The notes: generated by a model from the letters alone, not told the origin. DNA of 34,986 bases from Clostridiales bacterium (GCA_014799565.1 JAAVHT010000057.1:1-34986), one strand, 5' to 3'. Shown: positions 22,238-30,460, counted from the stretch's first letter. A program made the numbers and translations.

Positions 22238-22567
22238 GTGACAGGAGCATACTGGATGAACACGGGAGCATTGATTCTGGGACTGACAGCATGGGAATTG
22301 GGCGCATTGGGGGCAGTGGCGGCGTTTCGGCAGAAGCGGGGTCGTGGGCCGATGTACAGCATAGGGAGCTTTATCGCCTGTTCTGGATCTCTGTGCCTGG
22401 AATTATTATATCAGGCACATTTGGCAGCCATTGAGGATATCTCCGCATTTTTGGACACGGCGAATGCTGTGGCGCTGTGTGCAGGGGCTCTGCTGCTGGG
22501 AACTCTGGTGTTAAATGCTACCGCTCTGATAATTCCTTCGCAATGGCGGAGCGGAATGTCAGGCTGA
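22238..22567 (+). CDS. Small membrane protein, third gene of the DUF2975 operon
   Basis: A 109-residue protein starting at GTG 22238, with AAGGAGGG 7 bases upstream and placed just after the HTH gene stop. Three hydrophobic segments are visible (about 7-28, 42-58 and 75-100), separated by a short basic loop (Q-K-R-G-R-G). I recognise no family. Its tight coupling to DUF2975 and the HTH gene suggests a shared role at the membrane. A start at 22199 inside the HTH gene is possible in the frame but lacks a ribosome binding site. Confidence 0.65.
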   Translation: MTGAYWMNTGALILGLTAWELGALGAVAAFRQKRGRGPMYSIGSFIACSGSLCLELLYQAHLAAIEDISAFLDTANAVALCAGALLLGTLVLNATALIIPSQWRSGMSG

Positions 22568-22590
22568 CAATCTAACAAAACAGACCGCAT

Positions 22591-22619
22591 GACCGCCCCG
22601 GCCATGGGGCGGTCTTTTT
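22591..22619 (+). terminator. Terminator of the DUF2975 operon
   Basis: GACCGCCCC (22591-22599) and GGGGCGGTC (22606-22614) form a perfect 9-bp stem with a 6-base loop, followed by T5 (22615-22619). Confidence 0.88.
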
Positions 22620-22646
22620 GCGGCCCATTTGAAAGAAGATGATACA

Positions 22647-23114
22647 ATGAAGCGCTTTTTAGCCCTTGTTTTGACTTTATATGTGCTGCTTTATGCTCTC
22701 TCGAGCTGCGAAGTTGGGAGCAGGGAGGAGAACAGGTTGTCGCGAATAGAGAAGGTGCTGGGGGTTGATCTATCCGCTGGGACGCTGATCCATTTTGAGG
22801 ACAGCCACGGCGGATTCCATGGAGACGGGCTGACCGCTGCTGTGGTGGAGTTGAATGGACTGGTCAAGGGGTTGGAGGACGCCCCAGGGTGGAAGCCCCT
22901 GCCTATGTCGGTAAACGCGGCACAGGCTGTCGGTTTGTGCGGGGATGAGGGCGCGTCAATAGAGGAGGGCTTTTACTTCCTCTATGACCGTCATAGCGAG
23001 AGCGAGGATCCCTATGACGATACGGAGCTGTGCAATCGATATTCCTGGAATTTCACTGCGGCGGTCTATGACAGCCAGAATGGACGGCTGTATTTTTATC
23101 AATTTGACACATAA
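22647..23114 (+). CDS. Putative lipoprotein, 155 aa
   Basis: A 155-residue protein with a lipoprotein signal: M-K-R, a hydrophobic stretch, then the lipobox L-S-S-C with the lipidated Cys at about residue 21. The mature part is acidic, with E-E-G-F-Y-F-L-Y-D near the middle and a C-terminal A-V-Y-D-S-Q-N-G-R-L-Y-F-Y strand pair. I recognise no family. ATG 22647 has only a weak site (AAAGAAG); the TTG at 22629 is less likely. A second lipoprotein gene follows 15 bases downstream, so the two probably form an operon. No promoter was clear between the terminator at 22619 and the start. Confidence 0.7.
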   Translation: MKRFLALVLTLYVLLYALSSCEVGSREENRLSRIEKVLGVDLSAGTLIHFEDSHGGFHGDGLTAAVVELNGLVKGLEDAPGWKPLPMSVNAAQAVGLCGDEGASIEEGFYFLYDRHSESEDPYDDTELCNRYSWNFTAAVYDSQNGRLYFYQFDT

Positions 23115-23129
23115 AGGAGAAATGGAACG

Positions 23130-23534
23130 ATGAAAAAACGTATCTATGCGGTGTTAGCGGCATTCTTGACCCTGGCCGCCCTGTCCGGCTGCGGCAGCGG
23201 CGGGGAAGTGATCGATTACAATTTGGTGTTCATCAACAATTCGGATGCTACCATCGTTGAGGTCGTGACGGACTCTGCCGGCCAGAGTTCAGGGACGCGG
23301 AACGCCGACAACAGCCCTCTGAAGCGGGGAGAGACCTTTGGTTTTGAGGTGGGGGTGTACCCGGTGACAGTGCTGGTATACGACATGGCCGTTGGAAGGA
23401 TCGCGGAAGGAGAGCTGGCCCGAATTGTAATCACTGAGGCTCCGCGGTCGGGAGAGCGGTGGTATGTCACAGCTAAGGATGGGACGCACGGTATTGTGCT
23501 GACGGCAGATACCAAGTGGCCGGAGGGAGCATGA
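23130..23534 (+). CDS. Putative lipoprotein, 134 aa
   Basis: A 134-residue protein with a standard lipoprotein signal: M-K-K-R, hydrophobic core, lipobox L-S-G-C and a Gly/Ser linker. The mature domain reads as a small beta-rich module (L-V-F-I-N-N-S-D-A-T-I...V-L-V-Y-D...W-Y-V-T), similar in style to surface-exposed immunoglobulin-like or DUF proteins, but I cannot name a family. AAAGGAG lies about 10 bases before ATG 23130. It is co-transcribed with the preceding lipoprotein. Likely anchored to the outer face of the membrane. Confidence 0.72.
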   Translation: MKKRIYAVLAAFLTLAALSGCGSGGEVIDYNLVFINNSDATIVEVVTDSAGQSSGTRNADNSPLKRGETFGFEVGVYPVTVLVYDMAVGRIAEGELARIVITEAPRSGERWYVTAKDGTHGIVLTADTKWPEGA

Positions 23535-23600
23535 GCTGTGATGGGCTGCTGTGATACTGCATTTTTCTGATTTGCGCCTATGCTTTTCTATGTCTGTGCC

Positions 23601-23629
23601 TTGCTTTTTGCCCTCAATCGCGATATAAT
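23601..23629 (+). promoter_or_regulatory. Promoter of the uridine phosphorylase gene
   Basis: TTGCTT (23601-23606) and a consensus TATAAT (23624-23629) are 17 bases apart. GAGGTG precedes ATG 23661. Confidence 0.72.
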
Positions 23630-23660
23630 AAGGGCAAATCAAGAGAAATGAGGTGCGGTC

Positions 23661-24434
23661 ATGATCGCGGATGAACGGCAATTCCACATCAACTGCAAGC
23701 AGGGGGACGTGGGCCGGTACTGCCTGCTCCCCGGGGATCCCGGGCGGTGCGAAAAGATTGCCCGCTATTTTGACGACCCTGTCCATGTGATGACTAACCG
23801 GGAGTATGTCACCTATACCGGCACCCTGCTGGGAGAGAAGGTGACCGTCACCTCCACCGGCATCGGCGGGCCGTCCGCTTCCATCGCCATGGAGGAACTG
23901 GCCAATCTGGGCGCGGATACCTTCGTGCGGGTGGGCACCTGCGGCGGCATCAAGCTGGATGTCACCAGCGGAGATGTGGTCATTGCCACTGGGGCTGTCC
24001 GCATGGAGGGTACCAGCCGGGAGTACGCCCCCATTGAGTTCCCCGCCGTGGCGGACTTTGAAGTGCTCACCGCGTTGGTGGACGCAGCTAAAGCGGCAGG
24101 CCACCGCTGGCACGCCGGGGTGGTGCAGTGCAAGGACTCCTTTTATGGCCAGCATTCACCGGAGCGTATGCCGGTGTCTTACGAGCTGCAAAGCAAGTGG
24201 GAGGCGTGGAAGCGGCTGGGCGTACTGGCCTCCGAGATGGAGAGTGCGGCGCTGTTCACTGTGGCTGCTTCCCGTGGTCTGCGGTGCGGTTCGGCGTTCC
24301 ACGTCATCTGGAACCAGGAGCGAAACGCCGCTGGACTTGACCAGACCCGAGACGAGGACACCGAGTCCGCCATCCGGGTAGGGATCGAGGCGGTGAAGCT
24401 GCTCATCCAGCGGGATCGGGAAAAGAATACATAA
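23661..24434 (+). CDS. udp: Uridine phosphorylase (nucleoside phosphorylase family)
   Basis: A 257-residue enzyme of the PNP/UDP superfamily that splits uridine with phosphate for pyrimidine salvage. G-D-P-G-R at 25-29 binds phosphate, G-T-C-G-G-I-K is the central glycine motif, and E-M-E-S-A-A-L-F holds the ribose-binding Glu. The [12 protein letters not shown] stretch is characteristic of uridine rather than purine phosphorylases. Length is typical. It has its own promoter and a hairpin terminator and appears monocistronic. Substrate choice between uridine and other nucleosides is likely but not certain. Confidence 0.9.
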   Translation: MIADERQFHINCKQGDVGRYCLLPGDPGRCEKIARYFDDPVHVMTNREYVTYTGTLLGEKVTVTSTGIGGPSASIAMEELANLGADTFVRVGTCGGIKLDVTSGDVVIATGAVRMEGTSREYAPIEFPAVADFEVLTALVDAAKAAGHRWHAGVVQCKDSFYGQHSPERMPVSYELQSKWEAWKRLGVLASEMESAALFTVAASRGLRCGSAFHVIWNQERNAAGLDQTRDEDTESAIRVGIEAVKLLIQRDREKNT

Positions 24435-24440
24435 AAGATA

Positions 24441-24475
24441 AGGGCCGCTGTCAGGAACAGCGGCCCTCATTTTTG
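24441..24475. terminator. Bidirectional terminator between udp and the Cys-rich gene
   Basis: AGGGCCGCTGT (24441-24451) and ACAGCGGCCCT (24457-24467) form a perfect 11-bp stem. TTTTT follows on plus (24470-24474), and the minus side is also T-rich. The stop codon of the minus-strand gene lies at the stem-loop junction. Confidence 0.85.
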
Positions 24476-24681
24476 TCTTCTTCCTCATGACAGCAGCAGT
24501 CCTCCTCGCTGGGCGCTTTCAGTGCCAGTGTGGCCAGATTGTCAGCCAGCATATCAAAGACTGCGGACAGCAGCTCGATCTGCTCCGCTGTCTTGCCCTG
24601 GGCAATCAGCACGGACAGCGCCGCCGCCGCGGCCACCAGATCGCCGCCCTGTCCCTGAGAGCCGCAACAGCAGCGCCTCAT
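24451..24681 (-). CDS. Cys-rich small protein, 76 aa
   Basis: A 76-residue protein with Cys clusters at both ends (C4-C5-C6, then C62-C63-C64-H65 and C75) around a central helix with A-E-Q-I-E-L-L-S-A-V-F-D-M-L-A-D-N-L-A-T-L. That central pattern resembles short uncharacterised clostridial proteins (I recall the DUF6774 type, not certain). The paired Cys/His ends suggest metal binding. The start at 24681 has GGGGGTGGG upstream on the minus strand and a plausible promoter (TTGCCC, 18-base spacer, TATACT at 24709-24704). A GTG start at 24690 is less likely. Its last five codons lie in the terminator shared with udp. Confidence 0.62.
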   Translation of the reverse strand: MRRCCCGSQGQGGDLVAAAAALSVLIAQGKTAEQIELLSAVFDMLADNLATLALKAPSEEDCCCHEEEDKNEGRCS

Positions 24682-24703
24682 TGTGCCCACCCCCTTTGGG
24701 TAC

Positions 24704-24733
24704 AGTATATGCGGAAAAGAGGGCTTTGGGCAA
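24704..24733 (-). promoter_or_regulatory. Promoter of the Cys-rich gene
   Basis: On the minus strand TTGCCC (24733-24728) and TATACT (24709-24704) are 18 bases apart. It starts directly after the terminator of the upstream GNAT gene. Confidence 0.5.
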
Positions 24734-24735
24734 TC

Positions 24736-24767
24736 AAAAGGGCCCAGGAGAGGAAAACTCCGGGGCC
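24736..24767 (-). terminator. Terminator of the GNAT gene (186 aa)
   Basis: On the minus strand GGCCCCGGAG (24767-24758) pairs with CTCCTGGGCC (24750-24741) with one mismatch and a 7-base loop, followed by CTTTTG. Confidence 0.65.
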
Positions 24768-24776
24768 GCTTTGCGT

Positions 24777-25337
24777 TTATAGCTTTTTCACATACCGCAG
24801 ATCCACGCAGATGGCATTGTGAGGGAAGGGAATATCGGCATGGGTACCATCCCAGGTGAAGCCATGGGCGGAATAGAACCGCCGAGCCGCCTCATTTTCT
24901 CGCAGGACGAATACGAAGGCGTGTTCAAAGCCATCCGCCTTCATCCGGCGGCAGGCCTCGTTAAACAGCAGGCTGCCGTAGCCGTGGCTCCGCTCCGCCG
25001 GATGGGTATAGAAGGACGCAATCTCGCCCCAGTCAGCATAAGCGGCGTTGTCGAAGGTACAGATGTCTCCCACGTTGTAATTGGTCACCCGCGCCTTACA
25101 GTAGTTGAGGCAGGACACCGGCGTATCTCCCCGATAGAGGAGCAGGCCGTGGACGCCGTTCTGTGCTTCGTAATTGGTACGGAACACCTCCACCCAGCGG
25201 TCGTCGGTGATCTCGCTGGCCATATAGTCGGCGGGCACCGCATCCACGTAGGTGTCCCGCCAGCCCAGGGCATGGATCAGGGACATGGCCCGGAAGTGTT
25301 CGTCAGTACAGGCATCCACAAATCTCAATTCGTCCAT
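24777..25337 (-). CDS. GNAT-family N-acetyltransferase, 186 aa
   Basis: A 186-residue acetyltransferase. Motif A, R-S-H-G-Y-G-S-L-L-F-N-E-A, binds the acetyl-CoA pyrophosphate, and E-N-E-A-A-R-R-F-Y-S-A-H-G-F is the usual C-terminal motif B region. The N-terminal part (A-L-G-W-R-D-T-Y-V-D-A-V-P) resembles peptide- or amine-modifying GNATs, but the substrate is unknown. The start at 25337 has GGGGAGG about 6 bases upstream. A hairpin with arms CCGCCC/GGACGG lies just before that site in the leader (about 25357-25373). I see no clear promoter in the 101 bases upstream, so it may be read from the HgdB-like gene. Confidence 0.85.
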   Translation of the reverse strand: MDELRFVDACTDEHFRAMSLIHALGWRDTYVDAVPADYMASEITDDRWVEVFRTNYEAQNGVHGLLLYRGDTPVSCLNYCKARVTNYNVGDICTFDNAAYADWGEIASFYTHPAERSHGYGSLLFNEACRRMKADGFEHAFVFVLRENEAARRFYSAHGFTWDGTHADIPFPHNAICVDLRYVKKL

Positions 25338-25438
25338 AAAAACCTCCCCAAAGCCGTCCAGATCGGGCGGTTTTTGCGTGTCAGCGGCAATTCCCCAAGC
25401 CCGCCCTAGCCTCCGGTCAACGTATTGGCCATACCTTC

Positions 25439-26737
25439 TTACACACCCGCGCCCACAGGCTCCTTGTCCTTTTCCTGCTTAGCCAAAGCCTTGGCGTTTG
25501 CCAGCATGAGTTTGATGCGGTTTTCCTGGTTTATTTTCGTGGCGCCGGGGTCGTAGTCAATGGCTACGATGTTGGAATTTGGGTAGTCGTCCTTGAGACG
25601 GCGGATCATACCCTTGCCCACGATGTGATTGGGCAGGCAGCCGAAGGGCTGGGTACACACGATATTGGGCACTCCGGAGTGGATGAGTTCCAGCATCTCG
25701 CCGGTGAGCAACCAGCCCTCGCCCATTTTGTTGCCATCGCCCAGATAGCCCTGCACCAGCTTATGCATATTTTCGAAGGTGCCAGGAGCCCGGAAGCGGC
25801 TTTTTTCCAGCGCCACGATCATATCCTTTTGACAGGCCTCAATGTAGCCCTTGAATATCTGGCAGAATTTCTTCTTTGCCCACAGCCCGCCGTAGATATT
25901 CACATCCACCTCGCGGTTGAAAATTTTGAAGATCATGAAGTCGGTGAGGCCGGGCACCACAGGTTCAGCGCCCTCAGAGAGAAGGAACTCCTCCAGATTG
26001 TTGTTGCCCAGGGGAGAGAATTTCACATAGATCTCGCCGACCACTCCCACCCGCACCTTTTCCTCATGGGAGACAGGGATAGTTTCAAAATCGGCCAAAA
26101 TGGCGTCAAAGTTGGCCCGCATTTGCTTGCGGCTCATGCCGCGGCCTGCCTGGAAGCTGTCAATGAGCTTGCTTTGCCAGTGATCCAGCATCCTGTCGGT
26201 GTCGCCGGCGGTAAGCTCATAGGGGCGCACTTGGTTGGCCGCGTTGACCAGCAGATCGCCGTACATCATGCCGTAGATCAGCTTGCGGATCAGGGGAAGC
26301 GTAAGAGAGAAGCCAGGATTTTTCTCCAACCCGGATAGATTCACCGAGATCACAGGTACGAATTCCAGCCCCGCCTTTTCCAGCGCCTTACGAAGCAGAT
26401 GGATGTAGTTGGACGCCCGACACCCGCCGCCGGTCTGGGTAATAAACAATGCGATCTTGTGGGGGTCGTATCCACCGTTTTTGATGGCGTCGATGAGCTG
26501 CCCAATGACCAGCAGGGCAGGATAGCAGGTGTCGTTGTGGACATATTTCAAGCCCTCATCAATAATCCCACGGTGATTGGTGTTAAGCATATCTACTTTA
26601 TAGCCCTCTAACACCAATAACTGACGGAACATTCCGAAGTGAACGGGGAGCATCTGGGGCATCAGGATGGTGTACTCCTCTTTCATCTCCTTGGTGAAGA
26701 GCAGCCGTCCGTCCTTATCGTAAACCAATTCAGCCAT
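25439..26737 (-). CDS. 2-hydroxyacyl-CoA dehydratase-like (HgdB-like) protein
   Basis: A 432-residue protein that matches the C-terminal part of the very large clostridial activase/dehydratase-like proteins. Conserved cysteines: C71 in N-D-T-C-Y-P, C106 in G-G-G-C-R-A-S-N-Y, and C361/C367 in C-T-Q-P-F-G-C-L-P-N-H. These could hold an Fe-S cluster, as in HgdB-type subunits, though no dehydration substrate is known. The start at 26737 (M-A-E-L) has AAAGGA about 10 bases upstream; the TTG at 26743 is less likely. It follows a GNAT gene and the 979-residue activase on the same strand. It is likely the partner that the activase serves. Confidence 0.85.
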   Translation of the reverse strand: MAELVYDKDGRLLFTKEMKEEYTILMPQMLPVHFGMFRQLLVLEGYKVDMLNTNHRGIIDEGLKYVHNDTCYPALLVIGQLIDAIKNGGYDPHKIALFITQTGGGCRASNYIHLLRKALEKAGLEFVPVISVNLSGLEKNPGFSLTLPLIRKLIYGMMYGDLLVNAANQVRPYELTAGDTDRMLDHWQSKLIDSFQAGRGMSRKQMRANFDAILADFETIPVSHEEKVRVGVVGEIYVKFSPLGNNNLEEFLLSEGAEPVVPGLTDFMIFKIFNREVDVNIYGGLWAKKKFCQIFKGYIEACQKDMIVALEKSRFRAPGTFENMHKLVQGYLGDGNKMGEGWLLTGEMLELIHSGVPNIVCTQPFGCLPNHIVGKGMIRRLKDDYPNSNIVAIDYDPGATKINQENRIKLMLANAKALAKQEKDKEPVGAGV

Positions 26738-26762
26738 AGTCAAATTTTCCTTTCACGTTGGG

Positions 26763-27494
26763 TCAGCTATCCCGGACAGCCCAGGCGAGTTGTCCAATAG
26801 ACTTGGTCATCCCCAGGGAGCGCTGGAGGGCCAGAGAGGGTTCATTGCCATCAAACACCTGTCCGTAGGGGATGTGTCCCCGGGACAGCTCCAAGTTAAT
26901 CATATGGGACTGAAGCAGAGTGGCTAGACCACGGCGACGGTACTGGGGAAGCACCTCCAAAAGCCCAATGGAGCCCTCGGCGTGGCGGCCAGCGAAAGCC
27001 ATAAGGGTGTCGCCGTCGAACGCGCCAAATAGCTCGCCCCGCCCGATGAGCCAGTCCAAGTACTCCTCGTCCTCCAAATCATAATTGGATATCACGGTGG
27101 GCAGATGGGATGCATCCAGCTGCCGCACCTCCACGCCAAGCTCCGGAAGGGGAAGGGGGGCAGCGCGGAGATAACCCACCTGCCAGCAGGGGCGCAGCCC
27201 GGTAAAACCGAAACGCTCTTGCAAAAGGCCGGCATACAGCGTCTCATGAACGGTGATGAAGCCGGGAACAGGCGGGAGCAGCTCCAGCAGCTGTTCCGCT
27301 GTCTCCAAATTGTCAGCGAACATGGTGAAGCCGAACTGCGGGCCGTCGATGAGATTGGTAAAAGCCGCCAGAGCCCCGTGAGGCGTCGCACCCAACACCT
27401 TACCGTCCCCACGGCGGATGGCTTCGGTCAGATCCAAATATAACACTGGATCGCGGGCCAACGCGGTCTGACAGACGGATAAATCAGTTGTCAT
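26763..27494 (-). CDS. GNAT-family N-acetyltransferase, 243 aa
   Basis: A 243-residue protein with a C-terminal GNAT domain: V-L-P-Q-Y-R-R-R-G-L-A is motif A. The N-terminal half is a degenerate second lobe with L-D-L-T-E-A-I-R-R-G and F-G-F-T-M-F-A-D-N, as in FR47-like acetyltransferases. The start overlaps the end of the activase gene by 11 bases, with GGAGG upstream, so it is translationally coupled. It sits exactly between the activase and the HgdB-like gene. The substrate is unknown; a role in modifying a product or protein of this system is only suggested by position. Confidence 0.82.
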   Translation of the reverse strand: MTTDLSVCQTALARDPVLYLDLTEAIRRGDGKVLGATPHGALAAFTNLIDGPQFGFTMFADNLETAEQLLELLPPVPGFITVHETLYAGLLQERFGFTGLRPCWQVGYLRAAPLPLPELGVEVRQLDASHLPTVISNYDLEDEEYLDWLIGRGELFGAFDGDTLMAFAGRHAEGSIGLLEVLPQYRRRGLATLLQSHMINLELSRGHIPYGQVFDGNEPSLALQRSLGMTKSIGQLAWAVRDS

Positions 27495-30423
27495 GGCGCC
27501 TGCGCTCCTCCATCGCCGCCATCAGGGAGCGGATTCGGATCTTTACCGCGCCCAGATTGCTGATGTCATCGATTTTGAGCTGAGTGTAAAGCTTTCCACC
27601 TTGCTCCAGAATGGAGCGCATTTCATCGCCGGTAATGGCGTCGGTGCCGCAGCCAAAGCTCACCAGCTGCACCAGCTGCATATCCGGCTGCTCGCACACA
27701 TACCGAGCGGCATTGTACATACGGGCCTGGAAGGTCCACTGGTTAAGCACTTTGCGGGGGGCATAGCTCTCGTGGAAGGCCACTGCGTCCTCGCTGATCA
27801 GCACAAAGCCGAAGGAGGTGATCAGGTCATTGATACCATGGTTGATCTCCGGGTCGATGTGGTAGGGCCGGCCCGCCAGTACAATGATGGGCAGACCCTT
27901 GGCGCGCGCCTCGTCGATATACTGCTGGCCGGTGTGGTGGACGTCCTCTTTATAGCGGTCATAGGCCTGATATGCCGCGCGAATGGCGTTGACGGCCTCC
28001 TTGCGGGGGACGCCGAAGGTATCGGCGAACCACTGGGAGCCGATTCGCTCGTAATCGCGGGGGCGGTGCAGTCCGGCGTAGGGGTTGAGGAACCGGGTTT
28101 TTTTCAAATCAGGCATATTTGCCGCCAATAGCTCAGGGTAGTAGGCCACCACAGGGCAGTTATAGTTGTTGTCCGATGACTTTTCGTCGAAGTTATAGGA
28201 CATACAGGGATAGAAAATAGCGTCTACCCCCGCATCTACCAGGGCCTCCATATGGCCGTGAAGCAGCTTGGCGGGGTAGCACACCGTGTCCGAGGGAATG
28301 GTGCGCTGGCCTTTGATGTACAGCTTCCGGGAGGACTCGGGGGAGAGCACCACCTCAAAATTCAGCCGGGTGAACAGCTCGAACCAGAAGGGGAGGTTTT
28401 CGTACATATTCAGCCCAAAGGGGATGCCGATGCGCCCCCGGGAGCCGTTGCCGAAGCCTTTGCCCTCCATAGCCCGGAGCTTTTCATATTTGTAGCGGTA
28501 CAGGTCGGGCAGTTCAGCCTTCTCCTTGCCCAGGGGCCGGGAGCAGCGGTTGCCGGAGATAAACCGCCGGCCGCCGTCAAAGGTGTTGACGGTGAGAGAG
28601 CAGTGGTTGGTGCAGAGGTTGCAGGTAACGGGTTTAGCGGTGTGAGAAAATGATTGTAAGGCGGATTCACTTAACAGAGTAGACCGCTCCAAATTCAAAT
28701 CACGGGCGGCCAACGCCGCGCCAAAAGCCCCCATGATGCCCGCGATGGTGGGGCGGGTGACGTCCCGGCCCAGCTCCTGCTCGAAGGCCCGAAGCACCGC
28801 GTCGTTGTGGAAGGTGCCGCCCTGCACCACGATGTGCCTACCCAGGTCGTCGGCACTGGCGGCGCGAATGACCTTGTAGATGGCGTTTTTCACGATGGAG
28901 ATGGAAAGACCGGCGCTGATGTCCTCCACGCTGGCCCCATCCTTCTGGGCCTGCTTGACGGAGGAGTTCATGAACACGGTGCATCGGGACCCCAGGTTCA
29001 CCGGCTTCTGGGTGAACAGGCCCAGCTTGGCAAAGTCAGCGATGTCGTAGCCCAATGCCTTGGCAAAGGTCTCAATGAAGGAGCCACAGCCGGAGGAGCA
29101 CGCCTCGTTGAGCATGATGGAGTCCACCGCGCCGTTGCGGATCTTGAAGCACTTCATGTCCTGCCCGCCGATGTCGATGATAAAGTCCACATCTGGGTTG
29201 AAATGGGCGGCGGCGCGGTAGTGAGCCACTGTTTCCACCAGACCTAAATCGCAGGAGAAGGCGTTTTTGATGAGATCTTCGCCGTAGCCGGTGACGGCGG
29301 AGCCTTTAATTTGAATCCGATCACCGCACAGCTGGTAGATCTCCTTGAGCTGTTCCAGCACGAGGGCCACCGGGTTGCCCAGATTGGAGTGGTAATAAGT
29401 ATACAGCAGTCCGCCGTCCGGGGCAATGAGTACGATTTTTGCGGTTGTGGAGCCGGAGTCGATGCCTAAGTACGCGTCCCCAGCGTAAGTGTTGATGTCC
29501 AACTGAGGCGGGGTAGAGGCGTTGTGGCGGGCGGTGAACGCGTCGTAATCCGCCTGATTTTCGAACAGCGGCGGCATGGTATCCACCACCGATGTGGTCC
29601 CCCGGCTTTCCTCCAGCAGGCGAAGCAGCTCGTCAAAGGGTCTGGCCTCGTAGTCGGAGGCGCACAGCGCCGCCCCCATGGCGGCGAAGCAGTCGCCGTC
29701 CTCGGGGAAGATGGCGTGCTCCGCGTCCAGCTGGAGGGTGTCTACAAATCGCTCCCGCAGCCCCATGAGGAAGTGGAGGGGGCCGCCCAAAAAGACCAGC
29801 TTGCCCTTCAACTCCCGGCCCTGGGTGAGGCCGGCCACGGTCTGATCCACCACGGCCTGGAAGATGGACGCGGCCACGTCCTCCTTGCGCCCGCCCTGGT
29901 TCAAAATAGGCTGGATATCGCTCTTGGCAAACACGCCGCACCGGGAGGCAATGGGGTAAATTTTCTCATGTTTGAGGGACAGCTCGTCCAGCTCGTTCAC
30001 AGTGACGTTCATGAGGGTGGCCATCTGGTCGATGAACGCCCCGGTGCCCCCAGCGCAGGAACCGTTCATCCGCTCCTCCAGCGCGCCGCCGAAGAAGATG
30101 ATCTTAGCGTCCTCGCCGCCCAGCTCGATCACCGCGTCGGTGTCCGGGATATAGGTGTTCACGGCGGCGGCGGTGGCATATACCTCCTGAACAAAGTCCA
30201 GCCCCGCGGCCTTGGCCACGCCCAGTCCGGCGGAGCCGGTGACCACCAGGCGTACATCCTTTCCGCTCAGCATATCCTCAATGGAGCGCAGGGTCTCGCA
30301 GGCCCGCTCCCGGGCCTTGGAATAGTGCCGTTCGTAGGAGCGAAACAGCAGTTTATTATTCTCGTCCAGCACCACCACTTTAACGGTAGTGGAGCCGATG
30401 TCAATGCCAACGCGTAGAATCAT
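27484..30423 (-). CDS. Acyl-CoA dehydratase activase-related protein (tandem BadF/HgdC ATPase plus DUF2229)
   Basis: A 979-residue protein. The first ASKHA ATPase domain (about 1-270) starts G-I-D-I-G-S-T-T-V-K and has cluster cysteines C123 (C-A-G-G-T-G) and C162 (S-R-C-G-V-F). The second (about 315-590) starts G-I-D-S-G-S-T-T-A-K and has C442/C446 and C481 (S-R-C-T-V-F). A DUF2229-type region follows, with C601-x-x-C604-x3-C608 and later T-V-C-Y-P-A-K. In HgdC, one cysteine pair from each of two subunits holds a single [4Fe-4S]; the tandem here could hold it within one chain. It ends at K-I-R-I-R-S-L-M-A-A, where the large homologues continue into the HgdB-like part. AGGAGGAG precedes the start at 30423. 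Confidence 0.92.
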   Translation of the reverse strand: MILRVGIDIGSTTVKVVVLDENNKLLFRSYERHYSKARERACETLRSIEDMLSGKDVRLVVTGSAGLGVAKAAGLDFVQEVYATAAAVNTYIPDTDAVIELGGEDAKIIFFGGALEERMNGSCAGGTGAFIDQMATLMNVTVNELDELSLKHEKIYPIASRCGVFAKSDIQPILNQGGRKEDVAASIFQAVVDQTVAGLTQGRELKGKLVFLGGPLHFLMGLRERFVDTLQLDAEHAIFPEDGDCFAAMGAALCASDYEARPFDELLRLLEESRGTTSVVDTMPPLFENQADYDAFTARHNASTPPQLDINTYAGDAYLGIDSGSTTAKIVLIAPDGGLLYTYYHSNLGNPVALVLEQLKEIYQLCGDRIQIKGSAVTGYGEDLIKNAFSCDLGLVETVAHYRAAAHFNPDVDFIIDIGGQDMKCFKIRNGAVDSIMLNEACSSGCGSFIETFAKALGYDIADFAKLGLFTQKPVNLGSRCTVFMNSSVKQAQKDGASVEDISAGLSISIVKNAIYKVIRAASADDLGRHIVVQGGTFHNDAVLRAFEQELGRDVTRPTIAGIMGAFGAALAARDLNLERSTLLSESALQSFSHTAKPVTCNLCTNHCSLTVNTFDGGRRFISGNRCSRPLGKEKAELPDLYRYKYEKLRAMEGKGFGNGSRGRIGIPFGLNMYENLPFWFELFTRLNFEVVLSPESSRKLYIKGQRTIPSDTVCYPAKLLHGHMEALVDAGVDAIFYPCMSYNFDEKSSDNNYNCPVVAYYPELLAANMPDLKKTRFLNPYAGLHRPRDYERIGSQWFADTFGVPRKEAVNAIRAAYQAYDRYKEDVHHTGQQYIDEARAKGLPIIVLAGRPYHIDPEINHGINDLITSFGFVLISEDAVAFHESYAPRKVLNQWTFQARMYNAARYVCEQPDMQLVQLVSFGCGTDAITGDEMRSILEQGGKLYTQLKIDDISNLGAVKIRIRSLMAAMEERRRHDN

Positions 30424-30460
30424 GGTTCTCCTCCTAAGTCAGTAGGAAAGTTCAGCGAAT

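Noticed and set aside
25439-30423. Frameshifted or broken activase gene
   Set aside because: A complete 243-residue GNAT gene with its own start signal lies between the two parts, and both parts have proper starts, so this is not a simple frameshift or pseudogene.
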